A stretch of 64,000 bases of DNA, taken from assembly GCA_030655075.1 (NCBI GenBank), contig JAURWE010000024.1:558001-622000 (forward strand), given 5' to 3'. The DNA is from Pararhizobium sp. Lineage in GTDB: Bacteria; Pseudomonadota; Alphaproteobacteria; Rhizobiales; Rhizobiaceae. The position numbers were made by a program, and so were the translations under genes. Below the pieces are notes generated by a model. The model saw only the letters and a list, made by a program, of their open reading frames with translations. It was not told the origin of the DNA and ran no database searches. Below are positions 21,167-30,229 of this stretch, piece by piece. Positions within the stretch are counted from its first letter, which is position 1; the number at the start of each line of letters is the position of its first letter.

Positions 21167-22030
21167 ATGGTGTCTCGTGCTTTGTGGAAAGGCCAGCTCC
21201 GCCTCTCGCTGGTGTCCATCCCGGTGGAGCTTTTCAGCGCCACCCGTTCCGCCGCAAAAACCTCCTTCCGCCAGATTCACGAACCATCGGGCAAACCTGT
21301 GCATTACGACAAGGTCGTGGACGGCATCGGCCCTGTTGACGGCGACGATATCGTCAAGGGCTACGAATACGAGAGCGGCAAATACGTTCTTCTTGATCCC
21401 AAGGAAGTCGATGCCATCAAGCTCGAGACCAAGAAAACCCTGGAACTGGTCCAGTTCGTCGAATCCTCCGAGATTTCGCCGATCTACTACGACAAGCCCT
21501 ATTATCTCGTGCCTGCCGACGATCTCGCCGAAGACGCCTATCAGGTGGTGCGCGATGCCCTGCGCTCCAGCGGCAAGGTCGGCCTTGGCCAGCTGACGCT
21601 GCGCGGCCGCGAATATCTGGCCGCCATCCGCCCCTGCGGCGACGGGCTGCTCCTGGAAACGCTCCACTACGCCGACGAGTTGCGCAAGGCCGACCCGATG
21701 TTTGCCGGCATCAGCAAGAAGAAGGCAGATAAGGAGCTGCTCGAGGTCGCCAATGCCCTGATCGAACGCAAGACCGCACCCTTCGACGCCGCCGCTTTCA
21801 AGGACAATTATTCCGATGCCCTGAAGGAACTGGTGCAGAAAAAGATGAAGGGCAAGAAGACGATTAGCGTGGAAGAGGACGAAAAGCCCGTGCGCGGCAC
21901 CGACAATGTCATCGACCTGATGTCGGCCCTGAAGAAGAGCCTCGAAAACTCGGGCGCCAAGGACAAGAGCGCCCAGAGCAAGGCAACGCCTGCCAAGCCG
22001 GCGGCGGCGCGCAAGAAGAAATCGGCGTGA
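21167..22030 (+). CDS. ku: Ku protein for non-homologous end joining
   Basis: Bacterial Ku is a homodimeric ring that binds double-strand DNA ends and recruits LigD. ATG 21167 (MVSRALWKGQLRLSLVSIPV) was chosen because GGAG lies 8 nt upstream; product 287 residues. The family core is complete: IHEPSGKPVHYDKV, KGYEYESGKYVLLD and YYLVPADDLAEDAYQVVRDAL. The C-terminus is Lys/Ala-rich (KPAAARKKKSA), as in many Ku proteins where it aids DNA binding. It ends 8 nt before ligD. Confidence 0.97.
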   Translation: MVSRALWKGQLRLSLVSIPVELFSATRSAAKTSFRQIHEPSGKPVHYDKVVDGIGPVDGDDIVKGYEYESGKYVLLDPKEVDAIKLETKKTLELVQFVESSEISPIYYDKPYYLVPADDLAEDAYQVVRDALRSSGKVGLGQLTLRGREYLAAIRPCGDGLLLETLHYADELRKADPMFAGISKKKADKELLEVANALIERKTAPFDAAAFKDNYSDALKELVQKKMKGKKTISVEEDEKPVRGTDNVIDLMSALKKSLENSGAKDKSAQSKATPAKPAAARKKKSA

Positions 22031-22038
22031 GGTGAGCC

Positions 22039-24654
22039 ATGGCAACGGCTGCGAACCCTCTTTCCGAATACAACCGCAAGCGCGACTTTTCCATAACCGC
22101 CGAGCCCAAGGGCAAGGCCGGCGCCAAGGCGAGCACCCGCAAGGGCTTCCTGATCCAGAAACACGACGCTACGCGCCTGCACTATGATTTTCGCCTGGAA
22201 TGGAAGGGCGTCCTGAAAAGCTGGGCGGTGACGCGCGGCCCCAGCATCAACCCTGAGGACAAGCGGCTGGCGGTGCGCACCGAAGACCACCCGATGGCCT
22301 ATGGCGATTTCGAGGGCACAATCCCGAAGAAACAATACGGCGGCGGCACCGTCATGCTCTGGGACACCGGCTGGTGGGAGCCGATCGAGGATGTCGACGC
22401 GGGCCTGAAGGAGGGCAAGCTCAAATTCGTCCTGCACGGAACGCGCATGCATGGCGCCTGGGCGCTGGTGCGCATGAAGCCGCGCAATGGCGAAAAGCGC
22501 GAAAACTGGCTGCTGATCAAGGAGAAGGATGAGATTGCCGATGAGGACGGCGAAAGCATCCTGACCGGCAACATGACCAGCGTAAAGACCGGCCGGACGA
22601 TGGAGGAAATCGCCGCAGGCAAGGGCGAAGCTTCCGCCCATGTGTGGGAATCAAGCAAGAGTGCTGCCGCCAACGTCAAGGCCGGCGCCATCGCACCGGA
22701 GCCGAAGAAAAAGAAGGCCGCCCACGCCGGAAAAGCCCCCGGCTTCATCGAACCGCAGCTGGCAACGCTGATGAGCGAGGCGCCGGACGGTGACGACTGG
22801 CTGAGCGAGGTGAAATTCGACGGTTACCGCCTGCTGGTCTCGATCGGCGGCGGCAAGGTGACCTGCTACACCCGCACCGGGCTCGACTGGACGGAGAAAT
22901 TCCCCGACATCGTCGAGGCCTTCGAAGGGCTTGATTGCAAGAGCGCGCTGATCGACGGAGAGGCCGTGGCCGTCGAAGGCAAGGGCTCGAAATTCTCGGC
23001 GCTGCAACGGGCGTTGAAGGACGGCGGTCGCATATCCTATTATGCCTTCGACATCCTGCACCTCGACGGCAAGGACTTGCGCAAGACTGCGCTGATCGAC
23101 CGCAAGGAGAAACTGAAATCACTGCTCGAAACCGCCGACAATGCGGTGGTGAAATACAGCGAACACGTGCGCGGCCAGGCGGCCCGCGTTTTCGAGGCCA
23201 TGTGCAAGGCGGGCCAGGAAGGCATCATCGCCAAGCGTGCCAAGGATCCCTACCGCTCCGGCCGGCTGGGAAGCTGGCTGAAAATCAAATGCACCCACCG
23301 CCAGGAATTCGTCATCGGCGGCTATTCGCCCTCCACCAAGAAAGGCCGCGCCTTCGCCTCGCTGCTGGTCGGCACGTTCGAGGGGGACACGCTGATCTAT
23401 CAGGGCCGCGTCGGCACCGGCTTCAACGAGGCGGTGATGGAGGAGCTGGCAGGCCGTTTCGCAAAATCGACACGCAAGACTTCGCCGTTCGAGCAGGTTC
23501 CGCTAGAATTCTCCCGAGGCGCCGTCTGGCTGACGCCGGAACTGGTGGCGGAGGTCGAATTCGCCGAGTTCACCGACGACGGCCACATCCGCCATGGGTC
23601 GTTCGAAGGCCTGCGCCAAGACAAGGAGGCACGTGCCGTGGTGGAAAACGGGAAAGCTGCGAAAGCCGAAAGCCCTTCAAAGGCCGAAAGCCCTTCCAAG
23701 GCGAAAAAGAAGCCGGCCGCTGCCGAGACGAAAAAAGCCCCGGCGGCAAAGCGCAGGGCAAAGGATGCCGATACCCTCGCCGGCATCACCATCAGCCATC
23801 CCGAACGGGTCCTGTTCAAGGAGGTCGGCCTCACCAAGATGGCGCTGGCCGAATATTACGAAGCGGTTGCCGGCCGCATGCTCGTCCACGCTGCCGATCA
23901 TCCGGTATCGCTGCTGCGCTGCCCCGGCGGCAGCATTGCCCATTGTTTCTTCCAGAAACACGCCGGCGACGGCTTTCCAGACGCGATCGGCGAAGTCCCG
24001 ATCAAGGAATCCTCCGGCGACGTCGAAAACTACATGGTCATCAAGGATGCGGCGAGCCTGATCGCCGCCGTGCAGATGGGCACGATGGAATTCCACATCT
24101 GGGGCTCGTCGGCTGCCCAATTGGAAAAACCCGACCGGCTGATCTTCGATCTCGACCCGGATACGTCGCTGACCTTCGAGGATGTGAAGGCCGCAGCCGT
24201 CGAGCTGCGCGGCATTCTCGAAGCCGTCGGCCTCAAGTCGGTGCCCATGGTCACCGGCGGCAAGGGCGTGCATGTGATCGTACCGCTGCAACGCCGGGCC
24301 GAATGGGAGGATGTCAAGGCCTTCGCCAAGGGCCTTGCCGGCAAGATTGCCGATGCACGGCCGGATCGCTACATCGCCACCATGTCGAAGGCCAAACGTA
24401 AGGGACTGATCTTCATCGACTGGCTGCGCAACGAGCGCGGCGCCACGGCCGTCGCCCCCTACTCCATCCGCGCCCGCGCCAATGCGCCGGTCGCCACCCC
24501 CGTCACCTGGGACGAGCTTGCAGAGCTGGAAGACGCCAACGGTTTTAGAACCGAGACGGTGATTGTGCGGCTGACGGAGGCCGACCCCTGGGAAGACACC
24601 AAAGACTGGAAGCAGAGCGTCACCAAGGACATGGTCGCCGCCGTCTCAGGCTGA
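22039..24654 (+). CDS. ligD: Multifunctional ATP-dependent DNA ligase LigD
   Basis: The 871-residue NHEJ enzyme has three modules in the order phosphoesterase, ligase, polymerase. The N-terminal 3'-phosphoesterase (about 38-190) contains QKHDATRLHYDFRLEW and DHPMAYGDFEGTIP. The ATP ligase (about 240-540) has catalytic Lys259 in SEVKFDGYR. The polymerase/primase domain (about 585-865) has the metal motif DLDPD at 704-708. Lys/Ala-rich linkers join the modules; the second contains a tandem AESPSK repeat. It processes and seals ends held by Ku. Its last 9 nt overlap the convergent end of ybgC. Confidence 0.97.
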   Translation: MATAANPLSEYNRKRDFSITAEPKGKAGAKASTRKGFLIQKHDATRLHYDFRLEWKGVLKSWAVTRGPSINPEDKRLAVRTEDHPMAYGDFEGTIPKKQYGGGTVMLWDTGWWEPIEDVDAGLKEGKLKFVLHGTRMHGAWALVRMKPRNGEKRENWLLIKEKDEIADEDGESILTGNMTSVKTGRTMEEIAAGKGEASAHVWESSKSAAANVKAGAIAPEPKKKKAAHAGKAPGFIEPQLATLMSEAPDGDDWLSEVKFDGYRLLVSIGGGKVTCYTRTGLDWTEKFPDIVEAFEGLDCKSALIDGEAVAVEGKGSKFSALQRALKDGGRISYYAFDILHLDGKDLRKTALIDRKEKLKSLLETADNAVVKYSEHVRGQAARVFEAMCKAGQEGIIAKRAKDPYRSGRLGSWLKIKCTHRQEFVIGGYSPSTKKGRAFASLLVGTFEGDTLIYQGRVGTGFNEAVMEELAGRFAKSTRKTSPFEQVPLEFSRGAVWLTPELVAEVEFAEFTDDGHIRHGSFEGLRQDKEARAVVENGKAAKAESPSKAESPSKAKKKPAAAETKKAPAAKRRAKDADTLAGITISHPERVLFKEVGLTKMALAEYYEAVAGRMLVHAADHPVSLLRCPGGSIAHCFFQKHAGDGFPDAIGEVPIKESSGDVENYMVIKDAASLIAAVQMGTMEFHIWGSSAAQLEKPDRLIFDLDPDTSLTFEDVKAAAVELRGILEAVGLKSVPMVTGGKGVHVIVPLQRRAEWEDVKAFAKGLAGKIADARPDRYIATMSKAKRKGLIFIDWLRNERGATAVAPYSIRARANAPVATPVTWDELAELEDANGFRTETVIVRLTEADPWEDTKDWKQSVTKDMVAAVSG

Positions 24655-25098
24655 GGCCGTGTTGCCCAGAAAACGCTCGGCCAGGGGCTCCGGCAACCGC
24701 CTCGGTCGACCCTTGCCGTTGATGACGGCGATGATCACCTTGGCGGCGATCAAAAGCGTGCCATCGCGGCTGATCGTCTGCTGCAGCACCATCTTGGCGC
24801 CGCCGGCCTTTTCGGTCGTGGTCTCGATGGTGACAATGTCGTCCATGCGTGCAGGGGCCTTGAAATCGATCTCCATGCGGTGAACGACGAAGATCAGCCC
24901 CTCCGTATCGCCTTCGATCGACATCGCCCCCTGCTCGACGCCGAGCAGCCGGAGATAGTCGGTGCGGGCCCGCTCCATGAAGTGCAGGTAGCGGGCGTGA
25001 TAGACCATGCCGGAAAAGTCCGTGTCTTCGTAATAGACCCGCTGGTGGAGGCGGTGGCCGCCATCCGTCAGCTCTCCGGAAATGCTCGAAACATCCAT
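24646..25098 (-). CDS. ybgC: Tol-Pal-associated acyl-CoA thioesterase YbgC
   Basis: This hot-dog-fold thioesterase (150 residues from ATG 25098) has the signature YYEDTDFSGMVYHARYLHFMERAR, including the catalytic Asp of the 4HBT family. It hydrolyses acyl-CoA or acyl-ACP and may act in phospholipid metabolism linked to Tol-Pal. It usually begins the tol operon; here it is about 4.1 kb upstream of tolQ and separated from it by the opposite-strand ku-ligD block. Its end overlaps the ligD end by 9 nt. Confidence 0.95.
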   Translation of the reverse strand: MDVSSISGELTDGGHRLHQRVYYEDTDFSGMVYHARYLHFMERARTDYLRLLGVEQGAMSIEGDTEGLIFVVHRMEIDFKAPARMDDIVTIETTTEKAGGAKMVLQQTISRDGTLLIAAKVIIAVINGKGRPRRLPEPLAERFLGNTASA

Positions 25099-25222
25099 CG
25101 TCACCACCCCGCCTTTTGCTTCTCTCCTGTGACGGAACAAAAGCCGTTTTGCAAGCATTGCAGGCTTGTCACAATACTTCCCTATCAACGGGCCGTGCTT
25201 TCATCCTGCGAGGACCGATTCC

Positions 25223-26443
25223 ATGAAAATTGCGATACTGGGTGGCGATGGATTTTGCGGCTGGCCGACCTCCCTGCATCTGTCCGATGCCGGCCACGAG
25301 ATCCACATGCTCGACAATCTCTCCCGCCGCTGGATCGATACAGAGCTCGGCGTGCAATCGCTGACGCCGATGGACTCGATCCAGGAGCGAACCCGCATCT
25401 GGCACGCCGAGACCGGCCGCCGCATCCACTTCCACCTGATAGACCTTGCCCGCGACTATGAGCTCCTGAAAAACTGGCTGGCCGAACACCGCCCGGATGC
25501 CATCGTGCATTTCGCCGAACAGCGCGCCGCCCCCTATTCGATGAAGAGCGACCGCCACAAGAACTACACGGTCAACAACAACGTCAACGCCACCCACAAC
25601 CTCTTGAATGCCATGGTCGAGATCGGGCTCGACGCCCACCTCGTCCACTTGGGCACCATGGGGGTCTATGGCTATTCGACGGTTGGCGCCGCCATTCCCG
25701 AGGGCTACCTGCCCGTCGGCATCGACACGGCCGACGGCCGCCATGTCACCCAGGACATTCTCTACCCGGCCAATCCCGGTTCGATCTACCACATGACCAA
25801 ATGCCTCGATCAGCTGCTGTTCCAGTTCTATGCCAGGAACGACGGCCTGCGCATCACCGACCTGCACCAGGGTATCGTCTGGGGCACACACACCGAACAG
25901 ACCCGCCGCCACGAGCAGCTGGTCAACCGGTTCGACTATGACGGCGACTATGGCACGGTGCTGAACCGTTTTCTCATCCAGGCCGCCATCGGCTATCCGC
26001 TGACCGTGCACGGCACCGGCGGCCAGACGCGCGCCTTCATCCACATCCAGGATTCGGTGCGCTGCATCGAGATCGCCCTGAAGAACCCGCCGGCCCGGGG
26101 CAGCCGCGTCGAGATCTTCAACCAGATGACCGAAACCCACCGGGTGCGCGATCTCGCCCAGATCATCGCCGGCCTGACCGGATCCGACATCGCCTTCCTG
26201 CCCAACCCGCGCAAGGAGGCGGCCGAAAACGAGCTGATCGTCCACAATGGGAAATTCAAGGCACTCGGCCTCGACCCGACGACGTTGCGCGACGGCCTTC
26301 TTTCCGAAATCGTCGACGTGGCGAAGAAATATGCCTATCGTGTGGACAGGAGCCGGGTGCCGGCGGTTTCCGCATGGACAAAGGACATTGCTGCAACCAT
26401 CAATCATGATCCGGAAGGCAGAAGGCTGAAATCAGTGTCATGA
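25223..26443 (+). CDS. sqdB: UDP-sulfoquinovose synthase
   Basis: SqdB makes UDP-sulfoquinovose from UDP-glucose and sulfite, the head group of the sulfolipid SQDG. ATG 25223 (MKIAILGGDGFCGWPTSLHL) was chosen; 406 residues. The NAD-binding GGDGFCGWP motif and DNLSRRWID, the LHQGIVWG block and the catalytic Tyr-x3-Lys in IYHMTKC are characteristic of SqdB rather than general epimerases. It begins an operon whose next two genes follow by ATGA overlaps. It is divergent from ybgC, with a 124-nt promoter spacer. Confidence 0.95.
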   Translation: MKIAILGGDGFCGWPTSLHLSDAGHEIHMLDNLSRRWIDTELGVQSLTPMDSIQERTRIWHAETGRRIHFHLIDLARDYELLKNWLAEHRPDAIVHFAEQRAAPYSMKSDRHKNYTVNNNVNATHNLLNAMVEIGLDAHLVHLGTMGVYGYSTVGAAIPEGYLPVGIDTADGRHVTQDILYPANPGSIYHMTKCLDQLLFQFYARNDGLRITDLHQGIVWGTHTEQTRRHEQLVNRFDYDGDYGTVLNRFLIQAAIGYPLTVHGTGGQTRAFIHIQDSVRCIEIALKNPPARGSRVEIFNQMTETHRVRDLAQIIAGLTGSDIAFLPNPRKEAAENELIVHNGKFKALGLDPTTLRDGLLSEIVDVAKKYAYRVDRSRVPAVSAWTKDIAATINHDPEGRRLKSVS

Positions 26444-27300
26444 CCCTCGATCTGTCACAGTCGGGTTTGCGATCGTCAAAGCCTGCCGCCTCGCGGCAGG
26501 CTTTTGTGACACTGGTGACCAATCCCGACTATGCCATGGGCGCCACCGCGCTGGGGCGTTCGATCAGCCGGACGGGCACGGAGGCCGACATCGTCGTGCT
26601 GCACACGGGCGGCGTGGATGACGCCGACCTCCAGCCCCTGACGGCGCTGGATTGCCGCCTTGTCGAGACCGGCCTTTTGCCGCTGTCGGACGGCTTCAAC
26701 CAACGCCACTCTCGCAGCAATGTTCACACGAACGCGCCCTTCACCAAGGGCCGCAAGCCGCTCTTCCACGCGCCGCTCGACAATTTCTGCAAGCTGCGGC
26801 TCTGGCAGCTGACCGACTACGACAGCTGCATCTTCATCGATGCCGACGCGCTGGTCTTGAAAAACATCGACCGTTTCTTCGCCTATCCCGAATTTTCCGC
26901 CGCGCCAAATGTCTATGAAAGCCTTGCCGATTTTCACCGGATGAACTCCGGAGTCTTCGTCGCAAAGCCGTCGCTCGCCACCTTCACGCGCATGCTCGAT
27001 AGGCTCGACCAGCCCGACGCCTTCTGGCCGCGCACGGACCAGAGCTTTCTGCAGGATTTTTTTCCCGACTGGCACGGCCTGCCGGTGACGATGAACATGC
27101 TGCAATATGTCTGGTTCACCCTGCCCGGCCTCTGGCACTGGCCGTCGATCGGTGTGTTGCACTACCAGTATGAAAAGCCCTGGGAGACGGACCACCCCAA
27201 GGCTTCGCAGCTGAAACCGCTGATCAATCTGTGGCAGGCCTATTTCACCGGCCAGGCAATACCCGAGATTACCAGCCTGTCGAACCCGGAGGCGGCATGA
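26440..27300 (+). CDS. sqdD: Sulfolipid glycosyltransferase SqdD-like
   Basis: The 286-residue protein is a glycogenin-like (GT8-type) glycosyltransferase. It has FVTLVTNPDYAMGATALGRSI at the nucleotide-sugar site, the metal-binding DxD in FIDADALVLKN and the late HWPSIGVLHYQYEKPW. In Rhodobacter and Sinorhizobium the sqdB-sqdD-sqdC order is known, with SqdD thought to transfer sulfoquinovose. Assignment rests on the fold and operon position. Its start overlaps the sqdB stop (ATGA). Confidence 0.85.
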   Translation: MTLDLSQSGLRSSKPAASRQAFVTLVTNPDYAMGATALGRSISRTGTEADIVVLHTGGVDDADLQPLTALDCRLVETGLLPLSDGFNQRHSRSNVHTNAPFTKGRKPLFHAPLDNFCKLRLWQLTDYDSCIFIDADALVLKNIDRFFAYPEFSAAPNVYESLADFHRMNSGVFVAKPSLATFTRMLDRLDQPDAFWPRTDQSFLQDFFPDWHGLPVTMNMLQYVWFTLPGLWHWPSIGVLHYQYEKPWETDHPKASQLKPLINLWQAYFTGQAIPEITSLSNPEAA

Positions 27301-28220
27301 TGCGGGTTCTGGTCTCCGGCGGCACCGGTATCGTCGGCCGCTTCATCGTCGAGGACCTGCTGGGGCATGGCTATGCCGTCACCGTCGGCGGCCGCACGCC
27401 GCCGGCCGACGGCCTGTTCTCCAAACCGGTGGAGTTCGTGCCACTGGTGCTCGACCCGGAGCGCGACCAGATCGAGGCCTTCGACGATATCTACTATTTC
27501 GTCCATGCCGCCTTCGATCACGTCGCGGGCAAATATCGCGGCGGCGAGGGCGAAGACCCGCACGGATTCCGCACCAGGAATCTCGACGGAAGCGTCCGGC
27601 TGTTCGAGGCAGCCAAGGATGCAGGTGTTCGGCGCGCCTGTTTTCTTTCAAGCCGCGCTGCCTATGGCCCACACCCGCCGGGCATGCCGCTGACCGAAGA
27701 CCTGCATTGCCGGCCGGAGACGCTCTACGGCACCGTCAAACTCTGCGCCGAGCGCTCGCTGCAGTCGCTGTGCGGCCACGGCTTCGTGACCTCGAGCCTG
27801 CGGGTGACCGGCGTCTATGGTGCCGCAAGGCCGGGCCAGACGCACAAGTGGCAACAGCTGTTCGACGACTATCTCGACGGCCGCCCGATCGAGCCCCGCG
27901 CCGGCACAGAGGTCCATGGCGCCGATGTCGCCAGCGCCGTGCGGCTGATGCTGGAAGCCGACGCCATCCGCATCAATGGCGAAACCTTCAACGTTTCCGA
28001 CCGGCTGATCGACCGCCGCGACATCCTGTCGATCGTCCAGAACGAAACAGGCTGCCCGCATCCCCTGCCGGCGGAAACCGACGCTGCGGACTATCCCGCC
28101 ATGGGCATCTGCAAGATCGCCGCCCTTGGCTGGGCACCCGGCGGCTGGGGGCTTCTGGAGCGCACGATCGGCGATCTCGTGGAGGTTGCAGCCCCTCTCT
28201 CAGCGACACAAGTTTTGTAA
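27297..28220 (+). CDS. sqdC: NAD(P)-binding SqdC-like reductase/epimerase
   Basis: The 307-residue extended short-chain dehydrogenase has an N-terminal MRVLVSGGTGIVGRFIVEDL Rossmann motif, SSRAAYGP and the catalytic Tyr-x3-Lys in LYGTVKL. In the sqdBDC operon SqdC is needed for normal SQDG formation; loss in Rhodobacter causes an abnormal sulfoquinovosyl compound, as I recall. Two adjacent ATGs (27297, 27300) overlap the sqdD stop. It converges on the DinB-family gene with only 18 nt between stops. Confidence 0.8.
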   Translation: MMRVLVSGGTGIVGRFIVEDLLGHGYAVTVGGRTPPADGLFSKPVEFVPLVLDPERDQIEAFDDIYYFVHAAFDHVAGKYRGGEGEDPHGFRTRNLDGSVRLFEAAKDAGVRRACFLSSRAAYGPHPPGMPLTEDLHCRPETLYGTVKLCAERSLQSLCGHGFVTSSLRVTGVYGAARPGQTHKWQQLFDDYLDGRPIEPRAGTEVHGADVASAVRLMLEADAIRINGETFNVSDRLIDRRDILSIVQNETGCPHPLPAETDAADYPAMGICKIAALGWAPGGWGLLERTIGDLVEVAAPLSATQVL

Positions 28221-28238
28221 GCTGACAGTCGCTTGCCG

Positions 28239-28805
28239 TCACAGCATCAGATCCGCTTCGCTCAATCCCGCAGCCAAAAGATCATCTGCCCGCACACCGG
28301 CATCATCGCCGACGATGAACTCGTCCAGCTGCGGCGGCGCAACGCTCGTGCCCGAGAGCATGGCATGTGCCTGGCCGCGATGATGGGTCTGATGCTGAAA
28401 CAGATGGCTGACAACGTCGTCCATCCGGTCGGTCTGCACACGGTTGCCGCGATGGATCTCGACGGTCGATGAAAGTCGCGCCGCATCAAGCCCGCTGCAC
28501 AGAGTCAACAGCCGTTGATCGACCTGCGCCTGAGCCTCGGCCAGCAGGCCGATATCGCGGAACGGCTCTTCGATCTCGAAAGCCCGATAGCCGAGCTTGC
28601 CGCCTTCCAGCGCATCGACATAGAAGAGATCGACCTGGAAGATATGGTTCAGCGTCAAACTGATCGACGGAAAGAAGCCAATGCGCACGGCCCGGAACTC
28701 GCCGTCCTGGAGCGTGGCGCAGGCCCGGTGCAGCCGGCTGTTGGCCAGACGGTTGCTGATCGCCAGCTTGCGAAAGACCCGCGCCGGGTCATAGAGTTCA
28801 TCCAT
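28239..28805 (-). CDS. DinB-family protein
   Basis: The product (188 residues from ATG 28805, with GGGAGG upstream) is a DinB/YfiT-type four-helix bundle. The metal-binding His pattern is LTLNHIFQVD early and HLFQHQTHHRGQAHAML late. Some family members are thiol-dependent metalloenzymes; the role here is unknown. It is the last gene of the ruvB-metallophosphoesterase-Nudix-DinB minus-strand series, 12 nt after the Nudix gene. Confidence 0.88.
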   Translation of the reverse strand: MDELYDPARVFRKLAISNRLANSRLHRACATLQDGEFRAVRIGFFPSISLTLNHIFQVDLFYVDALEGGKLGYRAFEIEEPFRDIGLLAEAQAQVDQRLLTLCSGLDAARLSSTVEIHRGNRVQTDRMDDVVSHLFQHQTHHRGQAHAMLSGTSVAPPQLDEFIVGDDAGVRADDLLAAGLSEADLML

Positions 28806-28817
28806 CACCAACCTCCC

Positions 28818-29324
28818 TCACCGGTCGAGATTGCCGTCGTCCCAAATGATGTGTTGGGGCGTTTCCGGCAGCATCTCAATCTGTTCGGCAATGAAATAGG
28901 GCGGAATGTTCAGCGCCCTCAGCGACGCCGTCGTCGCCTTCACCCATTTAAATTCGAGATCGCTCTTGCCGTCGGCGATCCGGTGAACGATCTCGTCCGG
29001 GCGGAACGGAAAGGTTTCGGGCACGTCCATCAGATAATAGAGCCCGACCTGGTGATAAGCGCGCGCCTCATAGCGGAAGAAATTTTCGACCATCCACAGC
29101 AAGCGTCCGACCGTGACCTCGACGCCCAGCTCCTCGACCATCTCGCGCTTCAGCGTTTCTGCCGACGTCTCGCCGATCTCCGCCCGGCCGCCGGGAAAGG
29201 TCCAGAACAGCTCGTGCGTCGCCCGGTGCACCAGCACATGGCGATCGCGAAAACCAAGCCCGGCGATGCGATAGTTGAACCGCTTTCCGCCGGCATCGAT
29301 GCGGATCATCTTGCGCTTGGCCAT
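28818..29324 (-). CDS. Nudix hydrolase
   Basis: The 168-residue protein carries a complete Nudix box, GGRAEIGETSAETLKREMVE followed by ELG, matching Gx5Ex7REUxEExGU. Nudix enzymes hydrolyse nucleoside diphosphates linked to another group; the substrate cannot be predicted. It begins 2 nt after the metallophosphoesterase stop, so it is translationally close-coupled. Confidence 0.92.
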   Translation of the reverse strand: MAKRKMIRIDAGGKRFNYRIAGLGFRDRHVLVHRATHELFWTFPGGRAEIGETSAETLKREMVEELGVEVTVGRLLWMVENFFRYEARAYHQVGLYYLMDVPETFPFRPDEIVHRIADGKSDLEFKWVKATTASLRALNIPPYFIAEQIEMLPETPQHIIWDDGNLDR

Positions 29325-29326
29325 GG

Positions 29327-30229
29327 CTACCCCAGATCGATGACGACGATTTCCGGCGGCGAGCCGAACCGCACCGGTGCGATCGAGCAGCCGAGGCCGC
29401 CCGAGATGATGATGTTGCGATCGTCCTCGACCACATGTCCATAGGCATAACGATCACCGAATTTCGACGGGACCACCGGAGACCGGCCAAAAAGCCGAAC
29501 CTGCCCGCCGTGGGTATGGCCGGACAGGGTGAGAGACACGCGCGGCGGCACGTCGGGAAAGATATCGGGCTCGTGCGCCAGAAGGATCACCGGCGCATCG
29601 TCGGTCACCTGCGCCAGCGTTGCCGGCAGATCGTCGCGGCCGATCATGGCGGGCCGCTTCCAACGCCGGCCCGGTTGCAACGCCCACTGGTCTTCGAGCC
29701 CGGCGATCCAAAACCCGTGTCCGTCCTTTTCCAGCCGTGCCACCTCGTTGCCATAGACCGAAAGCCCCGCATCGCGCAGCACGCCGTTGATCGCAGGTAG
29801 ACCGAGACCGCTTTGCTGGACCTCCACATCCTCCCACCAGTCGTGATTGCCGAGAATTGCGTGGACGCCGAGCGGCGCCTCCAAAGTTGAGAGCGCCTCT
29901 GCCCAGCGCCGCGACGGCACCGGGCCGGTCACCCATTTCATGCTGGAGGTATAATCGCCAAGAAGCACGATGACGTCACCCTCCAACCTGTTGGCGGCAG
30001 CGCAGATAGACGCCACTCGGCTCGCCGGCATCCAGGGTTCGCAGGCGTGGATATCGGCAAGCGCCACGACGCGCAGCTTCAGTCCCGGCGTCCATCCGGG
30101 CGGAGTAAGGCTATAGCGCGTCGTATTGAGCCGGACGAGCGGCTCGTAGGCAGCGGCATAACCGCCAAGCGCCATGGCACCGGCAAAGCCACTGCCGATG
30201 AGCTTCATCAAACCGCGACGCGTGATCAA
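29327..30229 (-). CDS. Exported (Tat-type) metallophosphoesterase
   Basis: The 300-residue protein starts TTG ATC ACG CGT CGC, giving ITRRGLMKLIGSGFAGAMALGG, a plausible twin-arginine signal. Metal ligands of calcineurin-type phosphoesterases follow in order: ALADIHA, LLGDYTS, ILGNHDWWED, LAHEPD and SGHTHGGQ. It resembles the YkuE/YaeI class, some of which act on UDP-diacylglucosamine or phosphodiesters. The TTG start overlaps the ruvB stop (TTGA), which suggests coupling to ruvB translation. The alternative ATG at 30208 would lose the RR motif. Confidence 0.88.
   Translation of the reverse strand: MITRRGLMKLIGSGFAGAMALGGYAAAYEPLVRLNTTRYSLTPPGWTPGLKLRVVALADIHACEPWMPASRVASICAAANRLEGDVIVLLGDYTSSMKWVTGPVPSRRWAEALSTLEAPLGVHAILGNHDWWEDVEVQQSGLGLPAINGVLRDAGLSVYGNEVARLEKDGHGFWIAGLEDQWALQPGRRWKRPAMIGRDDLPATLAQVTDDAPVILLAHEPDIFPDVPPRVSLTLSGHTHGGQVRLFGRSPVVPSKFGDRYAYGHVVEDDRNIIISGGLGCSIAPVRFGSPPEIVVIDLG

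Noticed and set aside
25099..30229. Genomic island or prophage carrying sqdBDC and neighbours
   Set aside because: No integrase, transposase, tRNA junction or composition shift is visible.
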